Below, in pieces: positions 45,758 through 54,873 of a DNA stretch of 64,000 bases. Origin of the DNA: Deferribacteres bacterium (GTDB lineage Bacteria > Chrysiogenota > Deferribacteres > Deferribacterales > Geovibrionaceae); assembly GCA_023395255.1 (NCBI GenBank), contig JAEWZN010000013.1:1-64000 (forward strand), read 5' to 3'. Each line of letters starts with the position of its first letter. Positions within the stretch are counted from its first letter, which is position 1. A program made the position numbers and the translations under genes. The notes under the pieces are model-generated. The model saw only the letters and a program-made list of their open reading frames with translations. It had not been told where the DNA came from and did no database searches.

Positions 45758-46425
45758 GTATCGGCGCGGTAACCTATTTTAGGAACTGATTTTATAATCT
45801 TTCCTTTGTCGCCCAGTTTTTTTCTGAGTGAGGATATGTGGGTGTCAACCGTTCTGGAGTACACATCCGTATCATAACCCCAGACAGCGTTTAAGAGCTG
45901 GTTTCTGGTGAAAACCCTTTTAGGGTTGCGCAGGAAGGTCACAAGCAGCTCATACTCCTTGTTGGTGAGCACAACTTCTTCTCCGTCGGTTTTAACGGTG
46001 TAATTGACAGTGTCTATGGTAATGCCTGATTCGGAGATTATTTTGTTTTCCATTGCCGGTGTCCGGCGGAGGATTGCCTTTACCTTTGCCGCAAGTATGT
46101 TCATGCTGAAAGGCTTGGTGAGATAGTCGTCAGCACCGTTTTCAAGGCCTTTGATTATGTCGTTCTCTGTGTTTTTTGCGGATATTATGATTACAGGTAT
46201 GTGTACGTATTTCTGATTGTGGCGCACTATGCTGAGGAAATCCATGCCTTTCAGTCCGGGAAGCATGAGGTCAAGCAGTATGACATCAGGGCTGAAGTTT
46301 TCGAGGTGAATAAGCCCGTCATTGGCATCGGCGGAGCATATTACTTCGTAGTTTTTCTGCTCCATGTTGAACTTGATGAGGTCGCTCATTTCCTCGTGGT
46401 CTTCAATTACCAGTATTTTGATCAT
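45754..46425 (-). CDS. PhoB-like OmpR-family response regulator
   Basis: A 223-residue regulator: receiver with Asp52 (VILLDLMLPGLKG) and Lys in LTKPFSMNILAAKVKAILRR, then a winged-helix effector (VLTNKEYELLVTFLRNPKRVFTRNQLLNAVWGYDTDVYSRTVDTHISSLRKKLG, in parts). Placed between phoU and the kinase, probably binding Pho boxes such as the array at 47295-47334. Confidence 0.92.
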   Translation of the reverse strand: MIKILVIEDHEEMSDLIKFNMEQKNYEVICSADANDGLIHLENFSPDVILLDLMLPGLKGMDFLSIVRHNQKYVHIPVIIISAKNTENDIIKGLENGADDYLTKPFSMNILAAKVKAILRRTPAMENKIISESGITIDTVNYTVKTDGEEVVLTNKEYELLVTFLRNPKRVFTRNQLLNAVWGYDTDVYSRTVDTHISSLRKKLGDKGKIIKSVPKIGYRADT

Positions 46426-46465
46426 ATTGACTCCTTTTTATGCGCGGTCAGGCGCAATGCGGCCG

Positions 46466-47125
46466 TCAGTCCAGCTTCTGGTGGCGGACAACCTTTCCTT
46501 CCACCATAAAGTAGACAAGCTCGGCTATATTTGTTGCATGGTCGGCTATTCGTTCTATTGATCTCGTTATCTGCATCAGCGAGATTACCCCGGCTGTTTT
46601 TTTGATGTCTTCCGCTATGTAGGTGAGAAGCTCCCGGATAATCTGCGAATGCAGGCCGTCTATTATGTCGTCCCTTTTTATAACGTGGTAGGCTGCCCCT
46701 GTGTCTTTGTTGAAGTAGGCGTTCACTGCATCGTTCAGCATAACTGCGGAAGCTTCGCCCATTTTCGGCAGGTCAATATAGGGTTTTATCTGCGGAACTT
46801 CATTCAGCCTGAGCACTTCCTTTGAAATATCAACGCAGTAGTCTCCTATGCGTTCAAGATCGACTATAATCCGGGAAGCAGTGAGAACAAAACGCAGGTC
46901 AACCGCCTTCGGCTCATAGAGAGCAAGGATCTTGCGGCAGAGGGCATCCACCTCAATATCAAGGTTGTCCACTTTGTCATCCCAAGCGATAATTTCACGC
47001 GCCAGATCACTGTTGCGATCCACAAGGCTTTTGACGGAGCCTTCTATCATTGTTTCGCACTCTTTTGCCATTTCCGCTATCAGAGCCTTAAGCCTGATAT
47101 AATCAGTTTCATGCTGCTGTGACAT
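46466..47125 (-). CDS. phoU: Phosphate signalling protein PhoU
   Basis: A 219-residue two-bundle helical protein that links the Pst transporter to the kinase. Metal-site motifs of the family appear as LERIGDYCVDISKEV and SIERIADHATNIAELVYF (E/DxxxD type), one per half. The frame extends 18 nt upstream, but the ATG at 47125 has AAGGGG before it. No pst genes are in the window. First gene of the reverse phoU-RR-kinase unit. Confidence 0.94.
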   Translation of the reverse strand: MSQQHETDYIRLKALIAEMAKECETMIEGSVKSLVDRNSDLAREIIAWDDKVDNLDIEVDALCRKILALYEPKAVDLRFVLTASRIIVDLERIGDYCVDISKEVLRLNEVPQIKPYIDLPKMGEASAVMLNDAVNAYFNKDTGAAYHVIKRDDIIDGLHSQIIRELLTYIAEDIKKTAGVISLMQITRSIERIADHATNIAELVYFMVEGKVVRHQKLD

Positions 47126-47203
47126 ATAACACCCCTTCATCAAACATAAATGTTATATTCATCCGCAAATGCAGGTTTTGAAGTCTGTACATATTGCCTA
47201 TGG

Positions 47204-47224
47204 TGAATACTTGTATTCATTATA
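47204..47224 (-). promoter_or_regulatory. Palindrome and -10 for phoU
   Basis: TGAATACTTGTATTCA (47204-47219) is a perfect 16-bp palindrome. It is adjacent to a reverse-strand TATAAT (47219-47224) about 95 nt before the phoU start. No TTGACA-like -35 is present, as expected if an activator is needed. A second inverted repeat, TCAAACAC/GTGTTTGA (47225-47232, 47251-47258), lies just upstream. Confidence 0.5.
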
Positions 47225-47294
47225 TCAAACACGCCGCTTTATTAATATGTGTGTTTGAACCGTATATTGAAAAACAATTTAACATATTTTAATT

Positions 47295-47334
47295 CTGTGA
47301 CATTGATGTGAGATATTTGTCAAATAGATGTTAA
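47295..47334. promoter_or_regulatory. Pho-box-like array of four 11-nt-spaced repeats
   Basis: Four 7-mers at exact 11-nt intervals: CTGTGAC (47295), ATGTGAG (47306), TTGTCAA (47317) and ATGTTAA (47328), each with TGT at positions 2-4 and separated by 4-nt A/T-rich spacers. E. coli Pho boxes are CTGTCAT 7-mers with 4-nt spacers. The array lies between phoU and the DtxR-like gene; the forward orientation points to the latter. No other feature was seen in the rest of this 321-nt spacer. Confidence 0.6.
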
Positions 47335-47446
47335 TTAATTTGTTTTCCCTGCCGGGAGGAACTTTTTTGAACATATATACATAATTTGCCTTTCAATTCT
47401 TTTTAGACTGTATTAAACTTTGTTAGACAAAAACGCAGGAGTGTTT

Positions 47447-47875
47447 ATGAGAGACAGAGAACTTTCCGGAAGCATGGAAGACTACCTTGAGACTATACTG
47501 TTGCTTCAAAAGGAAAATCCGGTTGCCAGAGCGAAAGAGATTTCGGAAAAGCTCGGCGTCAAGATGTCGTCAGTAACAAATGCACTCAAGCACCTTTCAG
47601 AAAAGGGCTTCATTAACTACGACCGCTACAGCTTTATCACACTCACCAAAGAGGGTGAAAAATATGCTGAAAATATCTTCCTCCGCCATGAGGTTCTGAA
47701 AAAGTTCCTCAAAACCGTTGTCGGGCTCAGTGAAGACCACGCGGAGGAGAACGCCTGCCGCATGGAGCACGTCATGGATATGGACGTTATCAGCAGGATC
47801 AACAAGCTTGTTGAATTCCTTGAGAGAGAGAATATTTCTCAGGAGTTTAAAAAGTATCTTGAAGGGAAAGACTAG
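47447..47875 (+). CDS. DtxR/IdeR-type metal-dependent repressor
   Basis: A 142-residue two-domain regulator: winged helix (SMEDYLETILLLQKENPVARAKEISEKLGVKMSSVTNALKHL) and dimerisation/metal domain. Met10, Cys104, Glu107 and His108 match the primary site of DtxR (M10, C102, E105, H106), so an iron-type rather than MntR-type site is expected. Ancillary-site residues are only partly kept (His81 yes; the others Lys85 and Glu100). The SH3-like third domain is absent. ATG 47447 after CAGGAGTG. Confidence 0.88.
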   Translation: MRDRELSGSMEDYLETILLLQKENPVARAKEISEKLGVKMSSVTNALKHLSEKGFINYDRYSFITLTKEGEKYAENIFLRHEVLKKFLKTVVGLSEDHAEENACRMEHVMDMDVISRINKLVEFLERENISQEFKKYLEGKD

Positions 47876-47883
47876 TCAGAGCG

Positions 47884-47914
47884 GGCAGCCTTAAAAGGGC
47901 TGCCGTTATTTTTT
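47884..47914 (+). terminator. Terminator after the DtxR-like gene
   Basis: GGCAGCC (47884-47890)/GGCTGCC (47898-47904), a perfect 7-bp stem with a 7-nt loop, followed by GTTATTTTTT. The T-run overlaps the stop codon of the convergent trmJ gene. Confidence 0.85.
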
Positions 47915-48634
47915 CAGAGCCTTGAACTCTCTGAGGAGCTTACCCGTTACGGAGGTGAGAAGATTCATCTCCCTTTCCGACCATTCCTTTGAATCAAAAA
48001 GCATGCTTATTTCCTGTAGCCTTATCCTGTTGTTTTGTCCGTTAAGATAACCTGACACATCAAGAAGATCTGCAAACTTATCCCTGAAAACACGTTTCTG
48101 TTCCGCTGAGGCGAAGCTTTGTCCGGTGATTGTGATTTCCTCTTTCAGGAATGAGCCTCTCAGTTCCCACAGAACAACGAGAACCGCATGGGAAAGGTTC
48201 ATGCTGGGGCATGATGCTTCCGTGGGCAGGGCGACCCTGTAGCGGCATGCTGAGAGCTGTTCATTGGACAGCCCTCTGGCTTCATTGCCGAAAAGCAGTC
48301 CGATGGTCTTTCCTGCGGCTATTTCGGTTTTTACGGTTTCAGCAAGTGAGGAGTAGGGAAGGGTGCTGCCCCATGGGTCTCTGGGGCTGAAGCCTATTAT
48401 GATGTCTTCCTCAGTGGTGAGTTCTCCGAAGGATGCCTTTTTGACGGCATTGTCAAGAATGCGGGAAGCATGCACCGCATATCTTGACGCCGCCTGTTCC
48501 CTTCCTGAGAGAGAACCTGAGAATTTCAGCCTGTCAAACCCGGTATTGGCCATTATGCGGGCAATATAGCCCAGATTGGCCGCTCCTTCGGTTTCAGACA
48601 GAAGTACGGTGACTCTCTCTTTCGGGTCAGACAT
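47906..48634 (-). CDS. trmJ: TrmJ-like tRNA (Cm32/Um32) 2'-O-methyltransferase
   Basis: A 242-residue SPOUT-class methyltransferase. N-terminal TVLLSETEGAANLGYIARIMANTGF, knot motifs GLLFGNEARGLSNEQL and CPSMNLSHAVLVVLWEL (motif 3, SAM pocket), plus a C-terminal helical extension as in TrmJ. Other TrmH-family roles cannot be excluded. It directly follows the lytic transglycosylase gene with no gap. Confidence 0.85.
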   Translation of the reverse strand: MSDPKERVTVLLSETEGAANLGYIARIMANTGFDRLKFSGSLSGREQAASRYAVHASRILDNAVKKASFGELTTEEDIIIGFSPRDPWGSTLPYSSLAETVKTEIAAGKTIGLLFGNEARGLSNEQLSACRYRVALPTEASCPSMNLSHAVLVVLWELRGSFLKEEITITGQSFASAEQKRVFRDKFADLLDVSGYLNGQNNRIRLQEISMLFDSKEWSEREMNLLTSVTGKLLREFKALKK

Positions 48635-49327
48635 TCAGGCTTTGTTGCTGAGGCTCAGCATCAGACGGTAGTTTTTCATTACCTTGCTGTAATATACCTG
48701 CGGCAGTCCGCTTCCGCTCTGGAGCTTTTTGCGCAGGTTACCCGGTCCGAGGTTATAGGCGATTATGGCGTGTTTCTGGTTATCGTATTTATCCATGAGG
48801 TATGAGAGGTAGCCTATGCCGAGTTTGATATTTGTGACGGGGTCAAAAAGCTCGTCAGCCCTTCTTATGTTCACATCCTCTTTCTGGTCGGATATGTAGC
48901 GGGCTGTGCCGGGCAGGAGCTGCATAAGCCCCATGGCGCCTTTGTCGGAGACTGAATTTCTGTTAAATGAGCTTTCCGTCTTGATGACCGCCAGCACGAG
49001 ATAGGGGTCTATATCATGCTTGCGTGATTCGCTTACAATAAGGTAAGCAAGATCCATACTGGTCAGCCCTCCCTGAGAGCGGCTGAATGTAGACAAAATA
49101 TCCCTGACATCCAGAACCTGAGTTGCGAATGTCATTTTTTCCCTTTCAGCGTTCAGTTTCTCTGATACGCTGACCATTTTACTCTGCTGTTCCTGTGCTT
49201 TTTCTTCCATACCGCCGAGATTGTAGTTTACGATGTTAAGGAAGAAGAAGTTAACGGCGAGCAGGAAGAATATAAACACTGACAGCATCAGCGCTATAGG
49301 TCTGGCCTGCATTTCGATAGCTTTCAT
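48635..49327 (-). CDS. Membrane-anchored lytic transglycosylase (SLT domain)
   Basis: A 230-residue protein with one N-terminal membrane segment (~12-32), a coiled-coil-like stretch (GGMEEKAQEQQSKMVSVSEKLNAEREK) and a Slt70-type domain. The catalytic Glu is in AVIKTESSFNRNSVSDKGAMGLMQLLPGTA, with AYNLGPGNL further on. It cuts peptidoglycan glycan strands from the periplasmic side. Shares a spacer of ~200 nt with divergent sfsA. Confidence 0.92.
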   Translation of the reverse strand: MKAIEMQARPIALMLSVFIFFLLAVNFFFLNIVNYNLGGMEEKAQEQQSKMVSVSEKLNAEREKMTFATQVLDVRDILSTFSRSQGGLTSMDLAYLIVSESRKHDIDPYLVLAVIKTESSFNRNSVSDKGAMGLMQLLPGTARYISDQKEDVNIRRADELFDPVTNIKLGIGYLSYLMDKYDNQKHAIIAYNLGPGNLRKKLQSGSGLPQVYYSKVMKNYRLMLSLSNKA

Positions 49328-49531
49328 TCTTTAAATGACGCTCCTTGCGTAAATTAGGTTCGTATTAACGGAAAAATCATTCTCTGAAAAAATCAGAGTA
49401 CAGAACCTTAATTTTTATATCGTCATGCTTCTTGTTGCGAAAAAATAGTCCATGGAGTATGAACTGTAAAGTGAAAAAATTACACTTCACTCAAAAACAC
49501 TGTCAGGATAAAGGAAAAAAATTCAATTTTT

Positions 49532-50212
49532 ATGTTTGTATTCCCTCCGCTTTTCAAAGCTGAATTTGTAAAAAGGTATAAAAGGTTTTTTACGGATGTC
49601 TTTAAAGACGGCATTTTAACCACGGTTCATAACCCTAACACGGGCTCCATGAAAAACCTTCTTACACAGGGAAACCCTGTGCTGTGTTCTGTTTCGGATA
49701 ACCCTGCCCGTAAGCTGCCATGCACTCTGGAGGCAATGTGCGTAAACGGGGAGTGGCTTGTGGTTAACACTATGGTTGTGAACCGTATAGCCGAGAGCGC
49801 CATAAATGACGGTGAGATAGAGGAACTGGGCAGTGTGAGCCTTTGCCGCAGGGAGTACCCGTATGATGAGGCGAGGCTGGATTTCTATGTGGAGTCAGAC
49901 AGGGGCAGGTTTCTTATTGAGGTGAAAAACTGTACTCTGTACGATGACGAAACAGTGATGTTTCCCGATGCGGTGACAACGAGAGGCAAAAAGCATCTGG
50001 AAGTCCTGCAAAGGGCAGTGAAAGAAGGGTATAACGCGTGTATGCTTTACATGTGTCAGGTGAAGCGGAACTCCTTCCGCCCTGCACATGAGATAGACCC
50101 CGCATACGCCGCCGAATTTGAGCGGGCAAAAGCCGCCGGAGTGAAAATTCTGGTTTATTACACTGATTTTGATCCTGAGAAGGGGACGGTCAGTCTGAGG
50201 AAGATGGTTTAA
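49532..50212 (+). CDS. sfsA: SfsA family protein
   Basis: A 226-residue SfsA homologue: N-terminal OB-like part (RRFFTDV-type region with HNPNTGSMKNLL) and a nuclease-like domain with LDFYVESDRGRFLIEVKNCTL and FPDAVTTRGKKHLEVLQRAVKEG. The name comes from maltose regulation in E. coli; the true role may be in nucleic-acid metabolism. ATG 49532 has only a distant AAGGA. It overlaps the convergent toxin gene by 4 nt. Confidence 0.93.
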   Translation: MFVFPPLFKAEFVKRYKRFFTDVFKDGILTTVHNPNTGSMKNLLTQGNPVLCSVSDNPARKLPCTLEAMCVNGEWLVVNTMVVNRIAESAINDGEIEELGSVSLCRREYPYDEARLDFYVESDRGRFLIEVKNCTLYDDETVMFPDAVTTRGKKHLEVLQRAVKEGYNACMLYMCQVKRNSFRPAHEIDPAYAAEFERAKAAGVKILVYYTDFDPEKGTVSLRKMV

Positions 50213-50598
50213 ACCTGCTGAGTTCTGCTCTGCTTACGGATAAAGACAGCGGCTTCTGCTTTACTGAGCTTTCCTGAGGCAACAGCAATGACCATTTCAG
50301 CAACGTCATCTTCCGGTGCGTCAAGTTCGTAACCGTTGAGCAGAAGGAAAACCAAAGCGGCTGCTATCCCCACACGCTTGTTCCCATCGTTAAACGGGTG
50401 GTTTTTGGCAATATGAAACAGGTATGCGGCAGCCATTTCAAAAATATCAGTATGAAGATATTCACCGGCGTAAGAAGCGGGCGGCATGCCAAGAGCTGAT
50501 TTCAGCAGTTCAATATCCCTTATTCCGAGCATTCCGCCGTAGCGGGCTATTTGATCTTTATGGATTTCAAGCACTTCGGACAGACTAAGAAATCTCAT
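50209..50598 (-). CDS. Doc-type Fic-fold toxin
   Basis: A 129-residue Doc protein. The catalytic motif HPFNDGNKR lies in YLFHIAKNHPFNDGNKRVGIAAALVFLLLNGYEL. Doc of phage P1 phosphorylates EF-Tu and stops translation; this motif keeps the His and Lys needed. It is preceded by an AbrB-type antitoxin (15-nt gap) rather than the Phd partner known from P1. Confidence 0.93.
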   Translation of the reverse strand: MRFLSLSEVLEIHKDQIARYGGMLGIRDIELLKSALGMPPASYAGEYLHTDIFEMAAAYLFHIAKNHPFNDGNKRVGIAAALVFLLLNGYELDAPEDDVAEMVIAVASGKLSKAEAAVFIRKQSRTQQV

Positions 50599-50613
50599 CG
50601 GAATTATTTGCTC

Positions 50614-50841
50614 TTATTCGCTTAGTTTTTTGAGTGCTTTCGGATAGCGCTCATTAACTTTTTCGAGAGCATTTTTGAATGCGTCAGTTTTGTCTTTATC
50701 TTTAACAGGTGAAAGTATAAGTATCTGTCCGTCTGTGGTTATTTCAAAAGCTGTTTCTGCGTTTGCTCCAATCAGTTCCAAAATAGGCTTTTCAATAACG
50801 AGTGCCAGACTGTTCCCGTGCTTTGTCAGGTTTTTTATCAT
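50614..50841 (-). CDS. AbrB/MazE-type antitoxin for the Doc toxin
   Basis: A 75-residue protein with a SpoVT-AbrB swapped-hairpin N-terminus (MIKNLTKHGNSLALVIEKPILELIGA) and a charged C-terminal tail (DKDKTDAFKNALEKVNERYPKALKKL) that probably covers the toxin. Start at 50841 follows GGAG. Being first in the pair and under a promoter with palindromes, it most likely autoregulates. Confidence 0.88.
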   Translation of the reverse strand: MIKNLTKHGNSLALVIEKPILELIGANAETAFEITTDGQILILSPVKDKDKTDAFKNALEKVNERYPKALKKLSE

Positions 50842-50864
50842 GCCAAGCTCCGAAGATTATACAA

Positions 50865-50903
50865 TGTTATAACAAAGATATTACCAGATAATGCCTGTGT
50901 CAA
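50865..50903 (-). promoter_or_regulatory. AbrB/Doc promoter with palindromic operators
   Basis: On the reverse strand: TTGACA (50903-50898), exactly 17 nt, TATCTT (50880-50875). TGTTATAACA, a perfect palindrome at 50865-50874, lies at the predicted start point, and ATTATCTGGTAAT, an imperfect one, is in the spacer. Both are candidate antitoxin sites. Confidence 0.65.
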
Positions 50904-50926
50904 GGAATGTTATAGAAGGAATATGC

Positions 50927-51814
50927 TTACATACACCCGATCAAGGCGTACATCGCATCGGTATCTCTTATCTGCCCGGTTTTGATTTTCCAGTCCAGTT
51001 CGGCGAAGCGGGCTGCGAGGGAGGCAAGCTCACCGGGCTTCCATTTGGAAGCATCGGATTTGATTTTATTGAGGATAAACATCCGCTCCTGAAGAGCGGA
51101 AGGAACTTTTTTCTGTAAATATATCTGTTTCATTCTGCGGGCAAGGAGGACAAAGATTATAGTTACCGCCTCATCCCCCTTGAGCAGGTTGTCCAGTATG
51201 CGTATGCAGCCTTTGCGGTCTCTTCCGGCAAAGCTGTCGATGAAGGCGAATATGTTTTCCTGCTTTTCTGCCGTGATGAGTTTGAGTATATCGTCTGATG
51301 ATGCGGGTTTTTTGTGGGCATAATAAAGAGAGAGCTTATCCGCCTCGCTCCTTACCTGTTTTATGTCTCCGGCGAAAATATCGTATATTTCGTCTGCACA
51401 GCCGTAGTCGCAAGGGAGAGAGTGCTTCTCAAACGACGCCTTTACCTCCATCACGCTGTCGCGGCGGGTTTTCTTCTTCTCTATTATTGTTCTGAACCCC
51501 TGAAATGCACCGAGTTTTTTTTCAGCATCAGCATCTGCGGTGAGAACAATGACCGCCTCCGGGCATCTGTGAGCCTGATTCATGAAGGCTTCAAGCTCTT
51601 TGATTTTGTCTGCGTTATGTACAACGGCGAGCTTTATGGGATTGAAAAGGGAAGGGGAGGACACAAAGCTGAAAAAGTCGGAAAGGTTCATTTCATCCCC
51701 GAACCAGACGGTGTCCTCCGGGTCGTCCAGAGATGCGCGCACTTTTGCCGTTTCCTCGTCAATAAACCCGGCAGAACCGAGTATTATCAGCTTGGAATCA
51801 TGGTCTGAAGTCAT
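50927..51814 (-). CDS. holA: DNA polymerase III delta subunit
   Basis: A 295-residue clamp-loader subunit, diverged as usual for HolA. Recognisable parts are SLFNPIKLAVVHNADKIKELEAFM, FAGDIKQVRSEADKLSLYY and IFAFIDSFAGRDRKGCIRILDNLLKGDEAVTIIFVLLARRMKQI (read in parts). It overlaps lptE by 17 nt; the leuS-lptE-holA order is a classical one and supports the call. Confidence 0.88.
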   Translation of the reverse strand: MTSDHDSKLIILGSAGFIDEETAKVRASLDDPEDTVWFGDEMNLSDFFSFVSSPSLFNPIKLAVVHNADKIKELEAFMNQAHRCPEAVIVLTADADAEKKLGAFQGFRTIIEKKKTRRDSVMEVKASFEKHSLPCDYGCADEIYDIFAGDIKQVRSEADKLSLYYAHKKPASSDDILKLITAEKQENIFAFIDSFAGRDRKGCIRILDNLLKGDEAVTIIFVLLARRMKQIYLQKKVPSALQERMFILNKIKSDASKWKPGELASLAARFAELDWKIKTGQIRDTDAMYALIGCM

Positions 51815-52295
51815 GGTAAAAATCCGTTAAAGCCTGTCTGATAACATAGCTGACAGCATCTGTTCTGTTGCGCTTGTTTTTGCCCAGATCGCTTGTCAGG
51901 TCGTAAACTGTTCTCCCCTTGAAAGGTTTGTTGAAGATCTCTTTTCCGGTTCTGTCGTGTATAATAACTTCCAGTTCGCAGGCAACGGAAGAGGTTCCGG
52001 TCTGCCCGGTTTTGGTTACGATTCTGGACTCAAAGTTAAGCTGTTTCAGCCTGAGATCCGCTATGTATCTGCTTTTGCCGTTGTCGCCGAGTGCTCCACG
52101 GCTGCTGAAAAAGTTGACGGCTACATTCTCAATCTCCCTCTCAAGATCAGGCTCAGAAGACATATTATAGACACTGGCTATTGAGAGGGTGTAGTTAGCC
52201 CGCTCGTCCAGACCTGCCATTTTATACCCGCAGCCGCTCACTGTCAAAAGAATGAGGATGAGGGCGGAGAGTCCGCCCCTGAAGCCTTTCAGCAT
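51798..52295 (-). CDS. lptE: LPS-assembly lipoprotein LptE
   Basis: A 165-residue lipoprotein with lipobox LTVSGC (Cys22) and the LptE start GCGYKMAG. It sits inside LptD and helps deliver LPS to the outer leaflet. The C-terminus (DAVSYVIRQALTDFYHDF) is typical. Directly abuts leuS upstream. It confirms an LPS-bearing outer membrane. Confidence 0.88.
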   Translation of the reverse strand: MLKGFRGGLSALILILLTVSGCGYKMAGLDERANYTLSIASVYNMSSEPDLEREIENVAVNFFSSRGALGDNGKSRYIADLRLKQLNFESRIVTKTGQTGTSSVACELEVIIHDRTGKEIFNKPFKGRTVYDLTSDLGKNKRNRTDAVSYVIRQALTDFYHDFRP

Positions 52296-54854
52296 TTATT
52301 TCACCACTATATTTATCAGTTTATTGGGGACGAAGATTTTTTTAACGATCTCCTTCCCGTCGGTGTATCCCTTCACCTTGTCATCATCAAAGGCGGCTGT
52401 GAATGCATCATCCTGTACGCAGTCACGGGGGAGCGAAAGCTGTGAACGCACCTTGCCGTTTATCTGTACAACAACGGTGACTTCATCTGTCTTGGTGTAT
52501 TCCTCAACATATGAAGGCCAGTCACTTCTGGAAAGGATTTCTTTCATTTTTGCCTCTTCCCACAGTTCCTCGGTTATATGAGGGGTGAAGGGGTTAAGAA
52601 GTTTTAAAAGAGATGAAAGAGCCTCTTTGAAAACCTGCTTCTCTCCGTCCGCCTTGAGTCTGGTTTCCGCTTTATAGAGGAAATTCACGAACTCCATGAG
52701 CGCGGCAACGGCAGTGTTGAGGTGGTATTTGTCTATATCCAGCGTAACTTTTTTAATTGTTGAGTGGGTGTGGTACAGCATCTCTTTTATGAATGCCTCA
52801 TCCCCGCCTGTGCCGAAATCCTGCTGCATGAGTTCAAGGTTGTTTTTCACAAGCCTCCACACCCTGCCGAGGAAACGGAAGGAGCCTTCCACACCCTGAT
52901 CGCTCCATTCAAGCTCATTTTCAGGGGGAGCGGCGAAGATGATGAACAGCCTTGCCGTATCTGCACCGTATTGCTCTATCAGCTTGTTGGGGTCTACCAC
53001 GTTCTTTTTGGATTTGCTCATTTTTTCAACGCGGCCTATGATTGCCGGTTTTCCGCATTTGCAGCATTTTCCGTCTTCCGCCTCTTCGGGGAAGAGCCAG
53101 CCGTGCTCCTCGCACTTATAGGTTTCCTTGCAGACCATACCCTGAGTAAGAAGCCTGTTGAAGGGTTCATCAAAGTTAATATAGCCGAGATCTCGCAGAA
53201 CCTTGGTAAAGAATCTGGAGTAAAGCAGGTGGAGGATGGCGTGCTCTATACCGCCTATGTACTGATCAACGGGCATCCAGTAGTTCGCTTCGGTTTTATC
53301 AAACGGAGCGGTTTCGCATTTGGGTGAGCAGTAGCGGAGGAAATACCATGAGGATTCCACAAATGTGTCCATTGTGTCGGTTTCCCTTTCCGCCGCACCG
53401 CCGCATTTCGGGCATGCTGTGTTGAGGAAGGCGGCTGATTTTCTCAGCGGACTGCCTCCTTTGCCTGAAAGCTCAACATCTTCCGGCAGCCTCACCGGAA
53501 GCTGGTCTTCCGGCACGGGTACTGTTCCGCATTTGGGGCAGTTGATGAAGGGAATGGGCGCGCCCCAGTATCTCTGGCGGGAGATCTGCCAGTCACGCAG
53601 ACGGAAATTGACTGTGCTTTTGGCTATTCCTCTTGCCGCAAGGTGCTCAACCACGGCTGTTTTTGCCTGTTCGTTGGGCATCCCTTCAAATTTGTCCGCA
53701 CCGACAAGCTTTCCGGGGCCTGTGTATGCCTCTGTCATCTGCGCCGGATCAAGTGTCTGATCATCGGGCATTATCGTGACTACTATATCCAGATCATATT
53801 TTTTTGCGAATTCAAAGTCTCTCTGGTCGTGGGCGGGTACGGCCATTACTGCGCCTGTTCCGTAGTCCATGAGTACAAAGTTGGCAATGTAAACAGGCAT
53901 TCTGCGGCCGTTCAGGGGGTTGAGAACATATTTTCCGGTGAAGAAGCCCTTCTTCTCCTTATCATCCGCCATGCGGTTGATTTTGTCCTCTTTGAGTATG
54001 TCCTCCACGAATGCGTGTCCGCCCTGTTCCTGCGCTGTTCCGGCAAGAAGCCTTTTCACAACAGGATGCTCCGGCGCAACGGACATGAAGGTAGCACCGA
54101 AGAGAGTATCCGCCCTTGTGGTGAATACGGTGATTTTTTCATCTGTATTTTCGATGGTGAAGTCAATCTCAGCTCCGTAGGACTTGCCTATCCAGTTCTG
54201 CTGCATGGTGAGAACCTTTTTCGGCCAGCCGTCCATGTTTTCGGTGCAGGCAAGGAGCTCTTCGGCGTAGTCGGTGATTTTAAAATACCAGCCGTCCAGT
54301 TCTTTTATGCTTACCTCGCCGTCGCAGCGCCAGCATTTGCCGTCCTCTACCTGCTCGTTAGCAAGAACAGTCTGGCAGGATTCGCACCAGTTGAGGTGTG
54401 ATGTTCTTTTATAAACAAGCCCCTTCTCGTACATTTTGATTACCATAAGCTGTTCCCACTTATAGTATTCGGGATCGCATGTGGCAATTTCCCTGTCCCA
54501 GTCGTAGGAGAGGCCGAGTTTTTTAAGCTGGGTTTTCATGTATTCTATGTTGCTTTTTGTCCATATGGCGGGGTGTGATTTGTTTTCGATCGCGGCGTTT
54601 TCAGCGGGCATGCCGAAGGCATCCCAACCCATGGGGTGGATTACGTTGAGGCCTTTCATGAATTTGAAGCGGGATATGACATCGCCTATGGCGTAGTTGC
54701 GCACATGCCCCATGTGGATTTTTCCCGAAGGGTAAGGAAACATTTCAAGACAGTAAAACTTTTCTCTGGACGTATCTGCTTCAACTTTAAAAAGCTTGTC
54801 ATCCTCCCATTTTTTCTGCCATTTATGCTCAATCTCTGCGGGATTATACTTCAT
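52296..54854 (-). CDS. leuS: Leucyl-tRNA synthetase
   Basis: An 852-residue class Ia synthetase. HIGH motif in [15 protein letters not shown] (~residue 40-50); editing domain with [20 protein letters not shown] motif exact in [14 protein letters not shown] (~residue 620); C-terminal zinc-like CxxC pairs in the mid region ([20 protein letters not shown]). First gene of the leuS-lptE-holA unit. A strong hairpin-T-run lies in its leader. Confidence 0.97.
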   Translation of the reverse strand: MKYNPAEIEHKWQKKWEDDKLFKVEADTSREKFYCLEMFPYPSGKIHMGHVRNYAIGDVISRFKFMKGLNVIHPMGWDAFGMPAENAAIENKSHPAIWTKSNIEYMKTQLKKLGLSYDWDREIATCDPEYYKWEQLMVIKMYEKGLVYKRTSHLNWCESCQTVLANEQVEDGKCWRCDGEVSIKELDGWYFKITDYAEELLACTENMDGWPKKVLTMQQNWIGKSYGAEIDFTIENTDEKITVFTTRADTLFGATFMSVAPEHPVVKRLLAGTAQEQGGHAFVEDILKEDKINRMADDKEKKGFFTGKYVLNPLNGRRMPVYIANFVLMDYGTGAVMAVPAHDQRDFEFAKKYDLDIVVTIMPDDQTLDPAQMTEAYTGPGKLVGADKFEGMPNEQAKTAVVEHLAARGIAKSTVNFRLRDWQISRQRYWGAPIPFINCPKCGTVPVPEDQLPVRLPEDVELSGKGGSPLRKSAAFLNTACPKCGGAAERETDTMDTFVESSWYFLRYCSPKCETAPFDKTEANYWMPVDQYIGGIEHAILHLLYSRFFTKVLRDLGYINFDEPFNRLLTQGMVCKETYKCEEHGWLFPEEAEDGKCCKCGKPAIIGRVEKMSKSKKNVVDPNKLIEQYGADTARLFIIFAAPPENELEWSDQGVEGSFRFLGRVWRLVKNNLELMQQDFGTGGDEAFIKEMLYHTHSTIKKVTLDIDKYHLNTAVAALMEFVNFLYKAETRLKADGEKQVFKEALSSLLKLLNPFTPHITEELWEEAKMKEILSRSDWPSYVEEYTKTDEVTVVVQINGKVRSQLSLPRDCVQDDAFTAAFDDDKVKGYTDGKEIVKKIFVPNKLINIVVK

Positions 54855-54873
54855 TTTCCACTCCTATCGCCCT

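Noticed and set aside
49328..49531. Regulatory element between the lytic transglycosylase and sfsA
   Set aside because: Only a weak AAGTG/CACTT stem and a TCCATGGA word were noticed; not enough to call an element or a further repeat copy.
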